DNA of 64,000 bases from Candidatus Eisenbacteria bacterium (GTDB taxonomy: Bacteria; Eisenbacteria; RBG-16-71-46; SZUA-252), in the NCBI GenBank assembly GCA_005893275.1, contig VBOW01000016.1, positions 1 to 64,000 on the forward strand, in the 5' to 3' direction. The notes beneath the pieces are model-generated. The model was not told the origin of the DNA, made no database searches, and saw nothing but the letters and a program-made list of their open reading frames with translations. A program made the translations under genes and the position numbers. Below, one piece after another: positions 46,496-55,079 of the stretch (the stretch's first letter is position 1; each line of letters starts with the position of its first letter).

Positions 46496-47719
46496 ATGCG
46501 GATCGGCGAGACCATCACCGTCGCGCTCGAAGCGCTCCGCGCGAACAAGCTGCGCTCGTTTCTGACCATGCTCGGCATCGTGATCGGGGTGGGGGCGGTG
46601 ATCGCCATGGTGGCGCTCGGTCGGGGGGCGCAGCAATCGGTTCGGGACCGCATCGCCTCCCTTGGAACCACGCTCCTGAGCGTGTTCCCGGCACAGGCGC
46701 GCGGCGCGGGCGGCGTCGCCTCCTCCAGCGAGCGCGCGCCGCTCGCGATCGACGACGCCAAAGCGATCGAGGACCGGTCCACGCTGGTGGCGGCGGTCCA
46801 ACCGGAGATGTCGCGCTCGCTCCAGGTGCAGTACGAGAACCGGAACGTGAATACTTCGATTGTCGGAACGACCGCGAACTATCTCGAGGTCAGGAAGTTC
46901 GCGATCGAATCCGGGCGCATGTTCAGGGGCGCCGAGGACGCGGCGCGCAGGCGGGTCGCGGTGCTCGGGCAGCAGGTTCTCACCGATCTGGGGCTGGGAT
47001 CAGGCGAGGCGCTGGTCGGCGCGGAGGTCCGGATCAACGGAATTCAATTCGAAGTCATCGGCGTGCTCGCGCCGAAAGGCCAGGGCGGGGGGTTCGCGAA
47101 CCCCGACGACCAGGTCTTGGTCCCGATCCAGACGGCACGCTACCGGCTGATCGGGAACGACCGGCTTCGCTCCATCAGCGTCCTGGCCCCCTCGGAGGAC
47201 GACATCCCGGTGACGATGGCGGAGGTCCAGAGGATCCTTCGGCGCGAGCACCGCCTGAGGCCGGGCCAGGATGACGACTTCGTGATCCGCAACCAGGCCG
47301 ATTTCCTGACCACCCTGGGCGAAACCACCCGCGTGTTCACATATTTGCTCGCGGGGATCGCGGCGGTGAGTCTGCTCGTGGGCGGAATCGGAATCATGAA
47401 CATCATGCTCGTTTCGGTGACGGAGCGGACCCGCGAGATCGGCATCCGAAAAGCGCTCGGCGCCACACAAAGAACCATCCTCCTCCAGTTCCTGATCGAG
47501 GCGGTGGTCCTCTGCCTCCTGGGCGGCACGATCGGAATCATCCTCGGAGCGGGCTCCGCGATGATCGCGCGGAGCGCGTTTCAATGGAGCACATCGGTGG
47601 GGGCCTCGTCGGTCGTGATCGCGTTCGTGTTCGCGGCCGCCGTGGGCATTCTCTTCGGGGTCTGGCCGGCCCGACGTGCGGCTTCGTTGGACGCGATGGA
47701 GTCGCTGCGCTACGAATGA
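46496..47719 (+). CDS. MacB-like ABC permease without ATPase domain
   Basis: Predicted 407 residues; ATG one base after the adaptor stop. Its N-terminus (RIGETITVALEALRANKLRS) enters the first membrane helix (FLTMLGIVIGVGAVIAMV). The large periplasmic MacB core domain follows (TANYLEVRKFAIESGRMF), then three C-terminal helices with GGIGIMNIMLVSVTERTREI and GIRKALGAT. Canonical MacB has an N-terminal ATPase of about 230 residues, which is absent here. No ABC ATPase gene lies in or beside this operon, so a partner must be encoded elsewhere. It exports peptides, lipids or macrolide-like compounds by analogy. The 3' end overlaps the convergent kinase gene by 10 bp. Confidence 0.93.
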   Translation: MRIGETITVALEALRANKLRSFLTMLGIVIGVGAVIAMVALGRGAQQSVRDRIASLGTTLLSVFPAQARGAGGVASSSERAPLAIDDAKAIEDRSTLVAAVQPEMSRSLQVQYENRNVNTSIVGTTANYLEVRKFAIESGRMFRGAEDAARRRVAVLGQQVLTDLGLGSGEALVGAEVRINGIQFEVIGVLAPKGQGGGFANPDDQVLVPIQTARYRLIGNDRLRSISVLAPSEDDIPVTMAEVQRILRREHRLRPGQDDDFVIRNQADFLTTLGETTRVFTYLLAGIAAVSLLVGGIGIMNIMLVSVTERTREIGIRKALGATQRTILLQFLIEAVVLCLLGGTIGIILGAGSAMIARSAFQWSTSVGASSVVIAFVFAAAVGILFGVWPARRAASLDAMESLRYE

Positions 47720-50316
47720 TCCCGGTCGCCCATGAGCTCTTTCACAATCCGTACCAGGTCCGCCATTTCGACCGGTTTCGCGACGTGCACGTCGAAGCCG
47801 GCCCGCAGAGCCCGGCTGGCATCCTCCGCGCCTGCGTAGGCGCTGAGGGCGACCGCGGGCGTCGTTCCGCCATGCTCGGCGGAAAGCGAGCGCAGTTTGC
47901 CGATCAGGTCATACCCGCTTTCGCCGGGCATCGCGATGTCGCTGATCAGCAAGTCGGGACGCCGGGAGGCGACCGCCGACAACGCGTCGCGGCAGGAGCT
48001 CACAGTGACAATGTCGGCTCCGCAGCGCGAGAGAACCATCGCGAGCAGCTCCCTCGAGTCGGGATCGTCCTCAACCAGGAGAATCCGCGTTCCACCGAGC
48101 GATTGAATGGAGTGGTCGTCGCCTTTCCCCGCCGGCTCCAAGCTCCCGGAATTCGTCCGACCCTCGATCCCGCGTAGCGCGGGCACCTCAGCGAGCGGCA
48201 ACGTCACAACGAAAACGGCCCCGCCCTCCTCCACTCGATTCGAAGCCGAGACGGTCCCTCGATGGAGATCCACGATGTGCCTCACGATCGCGAGGCCCAA
48301 CCCGAGACCTCCGTGCTTGCGGGTGCCCGAGGAGTCCCTCTGGCGGAAACGGTCGAATACGTAAGGGAGGAATTCCGGATCGATGCCGGGACCGTCGTCC
48401 TCCACTCGGATGGACGCGAAGAAACGCTCTTGCTCGAGGAAGACGGTGACGCGTCCGCCTTCGGGGCTGAACTTGATCGCGTTTGAAAGCAGATTCGAGG
48501 CAACCTGGTGAAGCCGATCCGGATCTCCTAGGACCGGTTTGGTCGGGTGCACAAGCTCCAGACTCAAGACGACGTTCTTGGTCTGAGCCATCGGCCTCAT
48601 CGTGTCGATCGCGCCCTCGACGACCGTGACCAGGTTGACCGCATGGACTTTGAGCTCCAGCCGGCCGACGGCCATTCGGGAAATATCCAGGATGTCCGAG
48701 ATCAGGTGGCTCTGGATCCTCACATTTCGGTTGATCGTTTCCACGGCCCGCGCCGTCGTCGCCGGATCGAGCTGCCCTTCCCGCAGTAAGTTCGCCCAGC
48801 CGGCGATGGCGTTGAGCGGGGTGCGGAGCTCATGCGAGAGCGTGGCGAGGAACTCGTCCTTGAGGCGGTTCGCCTCCTCGGCCTCGCGACGAGCGGCCTG
48901 CTCCCGAGCCAGCGAAGCCCGCGCGTTCTCCGCCCTCTTGTGCTCGGTGATGTCCTGGCCGGTCCCGATCATCCGTATGGGTTTCCCACGCCCGTCCGTG
49001 AGGACGCCTCCCTGATCCAGGAGGACCCGGACGCTGCCGTCCGGCCGAACGATCCGGTGCTCGAAGCTGAAGGCGTGTTTCTCGCGGACGGCGGTGGATA
49101 CCACGGTGCGGGCGTGCTCGCGATCGTCGGGATGGACCCGCTCGAGAAATCCTTCATAGGTAGCGCCGAAGGTGGTCGGGTCGAGCCCGTAGATCGAGCA
49201 GAGCTCATCCGACCACCAGACGACGTTCCGGTCGATGTCCCATTCCCAACTCCCCATCCGCGCGGCCCTCTGAGCTTCGCGAAGACGCGCCTCGCTCTTC
49301 TCCAGTTTCTCCTGGGCCCGCGCACGCTTGGCGACCTGGCTATGAAGCTCCTGATTGGAGATCCAGAGCTGCCCCGTCCGCTCCAGAACCCGCTGCTCCA
49401 GCTCTTCGTTGAGGCGGCGCACGGAATTCTCGATCCGCCGGCGGCCGGTGACCGCAGCGCTCATCGCGAGGATCATGATCGAGACGACGGCCATGAAACC
49501 CTGGAGCAGGAGGAGCGACTCGTTCGGAGGTCTGCCGGAGAAGGGCCCGAACCCTTGGAGCGTGCCTAGGGTGGCGATCGTGGAGAGCAGGGCGATGGCC
49601 GTCGTGGACTCACGCGGTCCGAACCGAAAGGCGACCCAAACCAAAGGCGGGAGACAGAAATATTGCAGGGGGTAACGCGTATCTTCGAAGGGGGTCATGC
49701 CATGGAACACGAACAGCGCGAGCGCGGCCAGCGTGAACAAGAGCAAGCCCGCTTCCACGATCTGCCGCCGTGACCAGAGCGCCTTAGGCTTGAGCCACCA
49801 CAGCACCGCGAGGGGCGCTACCACGAGCGCCCCCGACGCGTCTCCAAGCCACCAAGTCCACCAGATCACCCCGAAGTCCTTCCATGGCGCGAATCCTCCC
49901 AGAGAAAGCGTCGTGACGCCGATCGTAGCGCTCACCGCGGTGCTCACGATCCCCGCCAGGCCCGCGAACTTGAAGATATTATTTGGTTGCTCGAAGACGC
50001 GCCGACCACCGGCGAATCGCTGAACGAGATAGCTCCCGAGAAGCCCTTCCAGCGTGTTCCCGACGCCGATGCCGGCCGATGTCGCCGCGTTCCCCGCGGT
50101 CGTAAGGTTGGCCAAGAAAGCCCCGAGCAGGACGCCGGGCCAGACGCGGTAACCCAGGATGAGGAACGCCGCGAGCGCGATGCCGGTGGGGGGCCAAACC
50201 GCCGTAGCGCTCGCGTTCACGAACGCGAGGCTCAACCCGATCTTTCCCGCGATCAGGTAAACCACGGCGACCGCGAGGCTGGCCACGACGCCCTTGAGCA
50301 ATCGGGGATTCGGCAT
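47710..50316 (-). CDS. MASE1-PAS hybrid sensor histidine kinase with receiver domain
   Basis: Predicted 868 residues, ATG at 50316. Residues 1-290 are a multi-helix MASE1 membrane sensor (AGKIGLSLAFVNASATAVWPP and the tryptophan-rich IWWTWWLGDASGALVV). A coiled segment (RRLNEELEQRVLERTGQL) leads to a PAS/PAC domain at about 345-460 (WEWDIDRNVVWWSDEL, HRIVRPDGSVR). The kinase has H495 (TLSHELRTPLNAI), N-box LLSNAIKF, DDGPGI and [11 protein letters not shown]. The C-terminal receiver has D793 (LLISDIAMPGESGYD) and a VAKP lysine. It could pass phosphate to an unlinked partner. It reads toward the tripartite ABC operon and overlaps it at the 3' ends by 10 bp. Confidence 0.95.
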   Translation of the reverse strand: MPNPRLLKGVVASLAVAVVYLIAGKIGLSLAFVNASATAVWPPTGIALAAFLILGYRVWPGVLLGAFLANLTTAGNAATSAGIGVGNTLEGLLGSYLVQRFAGGRRVFEQPNNIFKFAGLAGIVSTAVSATIGVTTLSLGGFAPWKDFGVIWWTWWLGDASGALVVAPLAVLWWLKPKALWSRRQIVEAGLLLFTLAALALFVFHGMTPFEDTRYPLQYFCLPPLVWVAFRFGPRESTTAIALLSTIATLGTLQGFGPFSGRPPNESLLLLQGFMAVVSIMILAMSAAVTGRRRIENSVRRLNEELEQRVLERTGQLWISNQELHSQVAKRARAQEKLEKSEARLREAQRAARMGSWEWDIDRNVVWWSDELCSIYGLDPTTFGATYEGFLERVHPDDREHARTVVSTAVREKHAFSFEHRIVRPDGSVRVLLDQGGVLTDGRGKPIRMIGTGQDITEHKRAENARASLAREQAARREAEEANRLKDEFLATLSHELRTPLNAIAGWANLLREGQLDPATTARAVETINRNVRIQSHLISDILDISRMAVGRLELKVHAVNLVTVVEGAIDTMRPMAQTKNVVLSLELVHPTKPVLGDPDRLHQVASNLLSNAIKFSPEGGRVTVFLEQERFFASIRVEDDGPGIDPEFLPYVFDRFRQRDSSGTRKHGGLGLGLAIVRHIVDLHRGTVSASNRVEEGGAVFVVTLPLAEVPALRGIEGRTNSGSLEPAGKGDDHSIQSLGGTRILLVEDDPDSRELLAMVLSRCGADIVTVSSCRDALSAVASRRPDLLISDIAMPGESGYDLIGKLRSLSAEHGGTTPAVALSAYAGAEDASRALRAGFDVHVAKPVEMADLVRIVKELMGDRDHS

Positions 50317-50706
50317 TGGACGCAGGGGCTCCGGAACGAGATCGAGGGGGTGCGCGGAGGGGGAGCTTATGGAAGAACCGGGTCTGGCGCAACATCGCCG
50401 CCGGAATTCCAGGCGCCGAAGGGCGCGCCGCGGCGTGTGACTACGGAAACGGTGGGACCGTGACCCTGCGAATTATAGACCCCGGCGGGCAGCGCCCGTG
50501 TGACCCCTCTATAGCCCGGGAATGCGGCGCGCGAGGTGTCGATTCAGGTCCAGAGGCCGCTCCGAGCCGGGCGAATACTGCGCCTCGGGTGTGCGCTGCC
50601 CCACCGGGGAACTCGTTTCCGTGATGCTCTGGCGGGTTGGCGGGAGATTCGGGTGGCGCTCGGCCCCGGGGACCCTGAACACGCCGCACCCTTGAGGTCC
50701 GAACGG
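50317..50706. other. Intergenic region upstream of the hybrid kinase
   Basis: A 390-bp gap, probably holding the kinase promoter and the 3' end of the DUF948-like gene. Two loosely repeated blocks, GTGACCC-N-TATAG, occur at about 50459-50486 and 50500-50516. No ORF or strong hairpin is supported. Confidence 0.4.
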
Positions 50707-51126
50707 TCATTCATGATTCGCTCCTCCGTTGCTCGAGGGGCGACTGGTGAGTCGTCGAGCCAAGCCATCGAGGAATCGCTGCGTCCCGAGTCTGACACCT
50801 CGCGCCAACGCCACAGCGGCCCGGACCGGAACTTCCACCTCGTCAAGCAAGGTGTCCGAAAGGCAAGCCGTGCGCTCTCCGATCGATTCGAAGCGATCCA
50901 CCGCGCGTCGCAGCCGTGGGACGACATCACGAATGGATCGCACGAGCTCGCCCGCATCGCGCGCAACGTTCCCGAGCTGATCGATCCACTGTCGGGTTTC
51001 CTCGGCGAGCTTGAAGAATTCGTCCGAGGTCCTTCGAAAATGCCGCATCTCCCGAATGACCGTAATCGCGATGGCAACCACCGCAATTGTTACAATTACA
51101 AAGCAAATCTGGAGAACCGTCGACAT
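50707..51126 (-). CDS. DUF948-like membrane-anchored coiled protein
   Basis: Predicted 139 residues from the ATG at 51126. An upstream in-frame start (51213) adds a basic segment that is unlikely. A single N-terminal membrane helix (VLQICFVIVTIAVVAIAITV) is followed by an amphipathic coiled region (TSDEFFKLAEETRQWIDQLG, VRSIRDVVPRLRRAVDRFE). This is the layout of DUF948 proteins, often associated with YtxH-type general-stress loci. A YtxH gene lies 4.3 kb away. The protein is probably inner-membrane-bound. A large stem ending in a T-rich tract lies in its leader. Confidence 0.72.
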   Translation of the reverse strand: MSTVLQICFVIVTIAVVAIAITVIREMRHFRRTSDEFFKLAEETRQWIDQLGNVARDAGELVRSIRDVVPRLRRAVDRFESIGERTACLSDTLLDEVEVPVRAAVALARGVRLGTQRFLDGLARRLTSRPSSNGGANHE

Positions 51127-51734
51127 CGTTTGCCCCGACTTACCTGATGGGCTCCTGCACTTGAGGAGCGAAGCCGCGCGCCCTCCCGGTGCACGGCTCG
51201 CATTGAGCAACATCGGGGCCAGGAGAGCTGAAGAAAGAAAAGGGGCCCTCCATTAAGGGGAGAGGGTTGGGTGGGGAACCGCCCGGTCCCGGTCGGAAGG
51301 CCAGTGGAGGGCCCCTGGATACATTTTCACGCGAGCAAGGCCGGAGGATCGGACCGAAGACTCTGCCTTTTCGGTCTAGGTCCAGGTCTTTGACGTCCGG
51401 ACCCCCAGCACCTGCTCGCTCGAAACCTCATGAGCGCTCGCCACGCTCGACCGCATCATCTGCCGGCAAGTTACGCAGCAATCGTGCCACCGGCGTTGAG
51501 ACGTAACTCCGCTATTTGCAGTGCCTCACGTGTCGTCACAGGCATCAGGAGCTATGTACGGATTCCTACGCGCTTGTAGAAGCTACAAGGAGACGCCCGG
51601 CCTCGAACGTTTCCGGCGCAACGCGAGCCCTTGGAATGAGCCCGCATCGGTTCCGATCATGAGAGCCGAACACACCGTCTATTTGGTGTAAACTGGCCGT
51701 TCCCGGGGACCCGGAAGAAAAGAGAGATACGGCC
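51127..51734. other. Long divergent region between DUF948-like and glycosyltransferase genes
   Basis: A 608-bp gap, the longest in the window. It contains a terminator-like RNA element (51232-51315), a perfect hairpin CTTGTAG-AAG-CTACAAG (51573-51589), and a weaker inverted pair ACACC/GGTGT (51672-51676, 51685-51689) just ahead of the glycosyltransferase. A 45-codon rightward ORF (51554-51691) has weak codon bias and was not accepted as a gene. The sequence is less GC-rich toward 51500-51700. Confidence 0.5.
51232..51315 (-). ncRNA. Structured leader or small-RNA terminator upstream of the DUF948-like gene
   Basis: On the minus strand the arm GGGGCCCTCCA (51315-51305) pairs perfectly with TGGAGGGCCCC (51252-51242) across a 52-base loop, and the 3' arm runs directly into TTTTCTTTCTT. 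This is a rho-independent terminator shape with an unusually large loop, which itself is GC-rich and contains a GGTT/AACC pair. It sits 116 bp before the DUF948-like ATG on the same strand. It could be an attenuator in that leader or the end of a separate small RNA. I do not recognise a known RNA family. Confidence 0.5.
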
Positions 51735-52919
51735 ATGGAAACCATTGTCGATTTGGAAGGGAGCTCTGCCGCAACGAAGGCCTTCGACAATGGCGGAGCC
51801 GGCTCACACCCTTCGCTTCCAGAGCGGGAAGGGTCGCTCGCGATTGCCCAAGTGGCTCCCCTCTACGAGTCCGTCCCTCCGAAACTTTATGGCGGCACCG
51901 AACGGATCGTCTCGTACCTGACGGAGGAGTTGGTATCGGCGGGGCATGATGTGACGCTCTTCGCGAGCGGCGATTCGAGGACCAAGGCGAGGCTGGTCCC
52001 CGTCCGCCCTCGGTCCCTGCGGCTTGACGAGCACCGCGCGGATCCGCTCGCTCACCATCTGCTCATGCTCGAACGGGTCGTGCAGGAGTCGCGTCGGTTC
52101 GACATCATCCACTTCCACTGCGACTATCTTCATTTCCCGCTCTCGCGGCGGCTCCCCGTTCCCAGCCTCACGACTCTCCACGGCCGTCTGGATCTTGCGG
52201 ACCTGGTTCCTGTCTATCGCGAGTACTCGGACGCGCCTCTCGTGTCCGTTTCGGACGCTCAGCGGACACCGCTTCCATGGGCGAATTGGCAGGCCACGAT
52301 TCACCACGGTCTTCCTTCAAGCTTCGGCGCCGCTCCATCCAAGCCCGGGACCTACCTCGCCTTTCTGGGACGAATCTCCCCCGAAAAGCGGGTCGATCGC
52401 GCGATCGAGATCGCCCGGCGGACCGGCATGGAGATCAAGATTGCCGCCAAGGTCGATGCGGCGGACCGCGTCTATTTCGACGAGGTGATCCGACCGCTCC
52501 TCACCGACCGGAGGGTCGAATTCCTGGGTGAAATAGGAGAAAACGAGAAGATCCCGTTCCTGAGCGAGGCCTATGCCCTGCTTTTCCCGATCGACTGGCC
52601 CGAGCCGTTCGGACTTGTGATGATCGAGGCCATGGCGTGCGGAACCCCGGTGATCGCCTACCGACGCGGCTCCGTTCCCGAGGTGATCGACGACGGCGTG
52701 ACCGGGTACGTTGTGGGATCCATCGGCGAGGCTGTGAGGGCGGTGCAGCGAATCGGCGGCCTGAGCGGCGCTGCCTGCCGCTCCGTTTTCGAGCGGCGGT
52801 TTACTTCGAAGCGAATGGCCCAAGACTACGTGAAGACCTATCGGTCGCTGATCCGCCGGGCGGTCGGTCGCGCCTCGGGGCCGGCGCCTCGCTCGGTCGA
52901 GAGCAGCCGGGCGGCCTAG
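51735..52919 (+). CDS. Glycosyltransferase family 4 protein
   Basis: Predicted 394 residues, ATG at 51735 after GAGAGA. An N-terminal tail of about 35 residues precedes a GT-B fold (IAQVAPLYESVPPKLYGGTE, the loop that binds acceptor or donor phosphates). The donor-site motif is EPFGLVMIEAMACGTPVIA, with the E-x7-E pair, and FLGRISPEKRVDRAIEIARR starts the second Rossmann domain. It is a retaining transferase using a nucleotide sugar, probably on the cytoplasmic face. No other polysaccharide genes are nearby, so its product is unknown. It is convergent with a sigma-54 regulator. Confidence 0.92.
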   Translation: METIVDLEGSSAATKAFDNGGAGSHPSLPEREGSLAIAQVAPLYESVPPKLYGGTERIVSYLTEELVSAGHDVTLFASGDSRTKARLVPVRPRSLRLDEHRADPLAHHLLMLERVVQESRRFDIIHFHCDYLHFPLSRRLPVPSLTTLHGRLDLADLVPVYREYSDAPLVSVSDAQRTPLPWANWQATIHHGLPSSFGAAPSKPGTYLAFLGRISPEKRVDRAIEIARRTGMEIKIAAKVDAADRVYFDEVIRPLLTDRRVEFLGEIGENEKIPFLSEAYALLFPIDWPEPFGLVMIEAMACGTPVIAYRRGSVPEVIDDGVTGYVVGSIGEAVRAVQRIGGLSGAACRSVFERRFTSKRMAQDYVKTYRSLIRRAVGRASGPAPRSVESSRAA

Positions 52920-52929
52920 CGGCGAGCCT

Positions 52930-54279
52930 CTACACCGTCGCGGAGTAGTTGTTCAGGCGGTTATAGATTGTCTTCAGGCTGATGCCCAGGATCTCGGCGG
53001 CCTTCCTCTTGTCACCTCCGAAATGCTCGAGGGTGGCGAGGATGAAATGCCGCTCGATCTCCGCGAGCGACATCCCCACGCGCATCGCGTCGTGGGTGGA
53101 AGCCGCCGCCTGGGGTGCCGGCGCGGCGGGGCCGATCGGGAGGGCATCCATCTCGATAACATCCTCGCTCAGGATGAACGCCCGCCGGATCATGTTCTTG
53201 AGCTCCCGCACATTCCCCGGCCAGCTGTAGGCGGCAAGCCTCTGGAGAGCGGCGGCGCTGAATTTCTTGGAGGCGCCCTCCTCGCGGTTGATCTGAGCCA
53301 GAAAGTGCTCCGCCAGGAGAACGACGTCGTCGCTCCGGTCGCGCAAAGGCGGCAGCACGATCGGAAAAACATTCAGCCGGTAGAGAAGGTCCTCGCGGAA
53401 CTTGCCTTCCTTGACGGCGATCTCGGGGGGCCGGTTGCTCGCGGCGATCACGCGAACGTCCACCGCGATCGGCTCATCCCCGCCGACGCGAATCAGGGTC
53501 CCGGTTTCCAGGACGCGCAGGAGCTTCACCTGGAGCTCGATCGGCATCTCCGTGATTTCGTCGAGGAAAAGCGTCCCGCGCGACACGCGCTCGAAGTATC
53601 CCCGATGGAGCTGTGTCGCCCCGGTGAAGCTGCCCCGCTCGTGGCCGAACAGCTCGCTCTCAATGAGGTTGGCCGGGACCGCGCCGCAATTGACGGGAAG
53701 GAAAGGCTGGCTGCGGCGGCGTCCGAGCTCGTGGATGGTGGCCGCCACTTCTTCCTTTCCAGTGCCGCTCTCGCCAACGAGGAGCACCGTTGCGTCCGTC
53801 GGGGCGACCTTGACGACCAGGTCGTAGACCTTCTGCATGATCGGGGAGTTCCCGATCAGCCGGCCAAAGCGTCCCAGCTCGCGCAGCTCCTCGCGCAAGC
53901 AGCCGATCTCTTGCTTGAGCGCCAGCGTGCGCGAGACGTTCGCCAGCGCGGTCTTGAGCCGACGAATATCGACCGGCTTGGTGAGGTAATCGAGCACCCC
54001 TACGCGGAGCGCCGCCACGGCGGAGTCCACCGACGCGTATCCGGTAATCAAGATGAACTCCGGGCGGGGCGTCGAGTTCATGTCTGGGAGCAGCTCGAGC
54101 CCTTTTCCGTCCGGGAGCATCAGATCGGCGAGCACGACATCGGGCCGCGTCTGCGCGAGCCGATCGCGGGCTTCCGCGAGAGTCGCGGCGGACAGCGTGG
54201 AGAAGCCCTCCTTCTCCACGAGCTCCATCATCGCCGAGAGGCTGTTGGCTTCATCGTCGACGATCAGCGCGATAGGCAT
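52930..54279 (-). CDS. Sigma-54-dependent response regulator with variant GSFTGA loop
   Basis: Predicted 449 residues from the ATG at 54279, eight bases after the partner kinase's stop. It has a receiver domain with D52 (VVLADLMLPDGKG) and K101. The AAA+ domain has Walker A GESGTGKE (169-176), the sigma-54 contact loop GSFTGA (216-221) in place of GAFTGA, Walker B LFLDEITEM, and FREDLLYRL. The C-terminal Fis-type helix-turn-helix is KRKAAEILGISLKTIYNRL. The A-to-S change in the loop is found in some natural activators, so it is likely active. The paired kinase is degenerate (see next entry). Confidence 0.94.
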   Translation of the reverse strand: MPIALIVDDEANSLSAMMELVEKEGFSTLSAATLAEARDRLAQTRPDVVLADLMLPDGKGLELLPDMNSTPRPEFILITGYASVDSAVAALRVGVLDYLTKPVDIRRLKTALANVSRTLALKQEIGCLREELRELGRFGRLIGNSPIMQKVYDLVVKVAPTDATVLLVGESGTGKEEVAATIHELGRRRSQPFLPVNCGAVPANLIESELFGHERGSFTGATQLHRGYFERVSRGTLFLDEITEMPIELQVKLLRVLETGTLIRVGGDEPIAVDVRVIAASNRPPEIAVKEGKFREDLLYRLNVFPIVLPPLRDRSDDVVLLAEHFLAQINREEGASKKFSAAALQRLAAYSWPGNVRELKNMIRRAFILSEDVIEMDALPIGPAAPAPQAAASTHDAMRVGMSLAEIERHFILATLEHFGGDKRKAAEILGISLKTIYNRLNNYSATV

Positions 54280-54287
54280 GACGGTGC

Positions 54288-55079
54288 TCAGGCCCCGGCC
54301 GGGGCCAGAGGGAGCTGGATTTCCAAGCCCGCGGGGCCCCGCCGGCCGCGGGATCTCACTTTGATGCTGCCGCCGTGACGTTCCACCGCGCGCCGCGCCG
54401 CATAGAGACCCCGCTCGACGCCGAGGGCACGGCCCGGCTGGGGCGGGCCGCCCGAGCTGTCGAGAATCGCCGGTTGCGCTCCCGGCGCCGCGCCTGTCAG
54501 CGTGAACAGCGCCTTCCCGCGGCCGGCGGCGAGGGATATGCCCAATTCCCCGCCGTCCGGAAGTCCTTCGAGCGCCGTGAGGAGAATGTGGATCAGAGCG
54601 TGCTTGATCGAGTCTCGATTGCCGTCGACTACGACCGGCGCCTCGGGCAGGCTGAGAAGGACCTGCACTCTCGAGCGGCGGCAATAGGGGTCGAGAAACG
54701 AATGCAGGTCGCGGGCGGTATCGGCAAGGTCGAACCGCTCCCTCGAATCCTCGGTTACCCGCGTCTGGCCCAGCAGGCCATCCAGCATCCGCTCGAGCCG
54801 CCGAATTTCCGAGCCGATGACCTCCACGTAGCGCTCCTGGCGAAGGGACGCATCATCCTTGGATTTACCCTCGATGGTGTTGCGCAGGAGCTCCAAGTAG
54901 AGGATGACCGTGTGAAGAGGAGTTCGAATGTCGTGGGCGGTCACCGCCGACACCCGAGACAGGGCGCGCAGGTGGGCGGCGAGGCGCAAATCGGCTTCGA
55001 GCGCCCGCGTCGTCTCGTCGTCGGCCACCAAGTCCGGATCCAAGACGAACGGGGAACCTTCTAGCATGCCAGGATCCAT
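54288..55079 (-). CDS. Soluble histidine-kinase-like protein with degenerate ATP-binding domain
   Basis: Predicted 263 residues; the start (ATG 55079 or four codons later) is uncertain. The dimerisation helix is recognisable with H49 (VTAHDIRTPLHTVILYLELL). The ATPase region is not: where the N-box Asn should be the sequence reads HALIHILLTALEGL, the G1 DxGxG is replaced by LTGAAPGAQP, and the GLGL lid by GVERGLYAARRAVERHGG. Overall length and end (GLEIQLPL) still match a kinase. No membrane segment exists. It may act as a phosphatase, scaffold or phosphotransfer protein for the sigma-54 regulator encoded next, rather than as a kinase. Confidence 0.85.
   Translation of the reverse strand: MDPGMLEGSPFVLDPDLVADDETTRALEADLRLAAHLRALSRVSAVTAHDIRTPLHTVILYLELLRNTIEGKSKDDASLRQERYVEVIGSEIRRLERMLDGLLGQTRVTEDSRERFDLADTARDLHSFLDPYCRRSRVQVLLSLPEAPVVVDGNRDSIKHALIHILLTALEGLPDGGELGISLAAGRGKALFTLTGAAPGAQPAILDSSGGPPQPGRALGVERGLYAARRAVERHGGSIKVRSRGRRGPAGLEIQLPLAPAGA

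Noticed and set aside
51554-51691. 45-codon rightward ORF with AGGAG three bases before ATG, ahead of the glycosyltransferase gene
   Set aside because: Third-position GC is well below that of neighbouring genes, the ribosome-binding site is too close to the ATG, and no family resemblance was seen.
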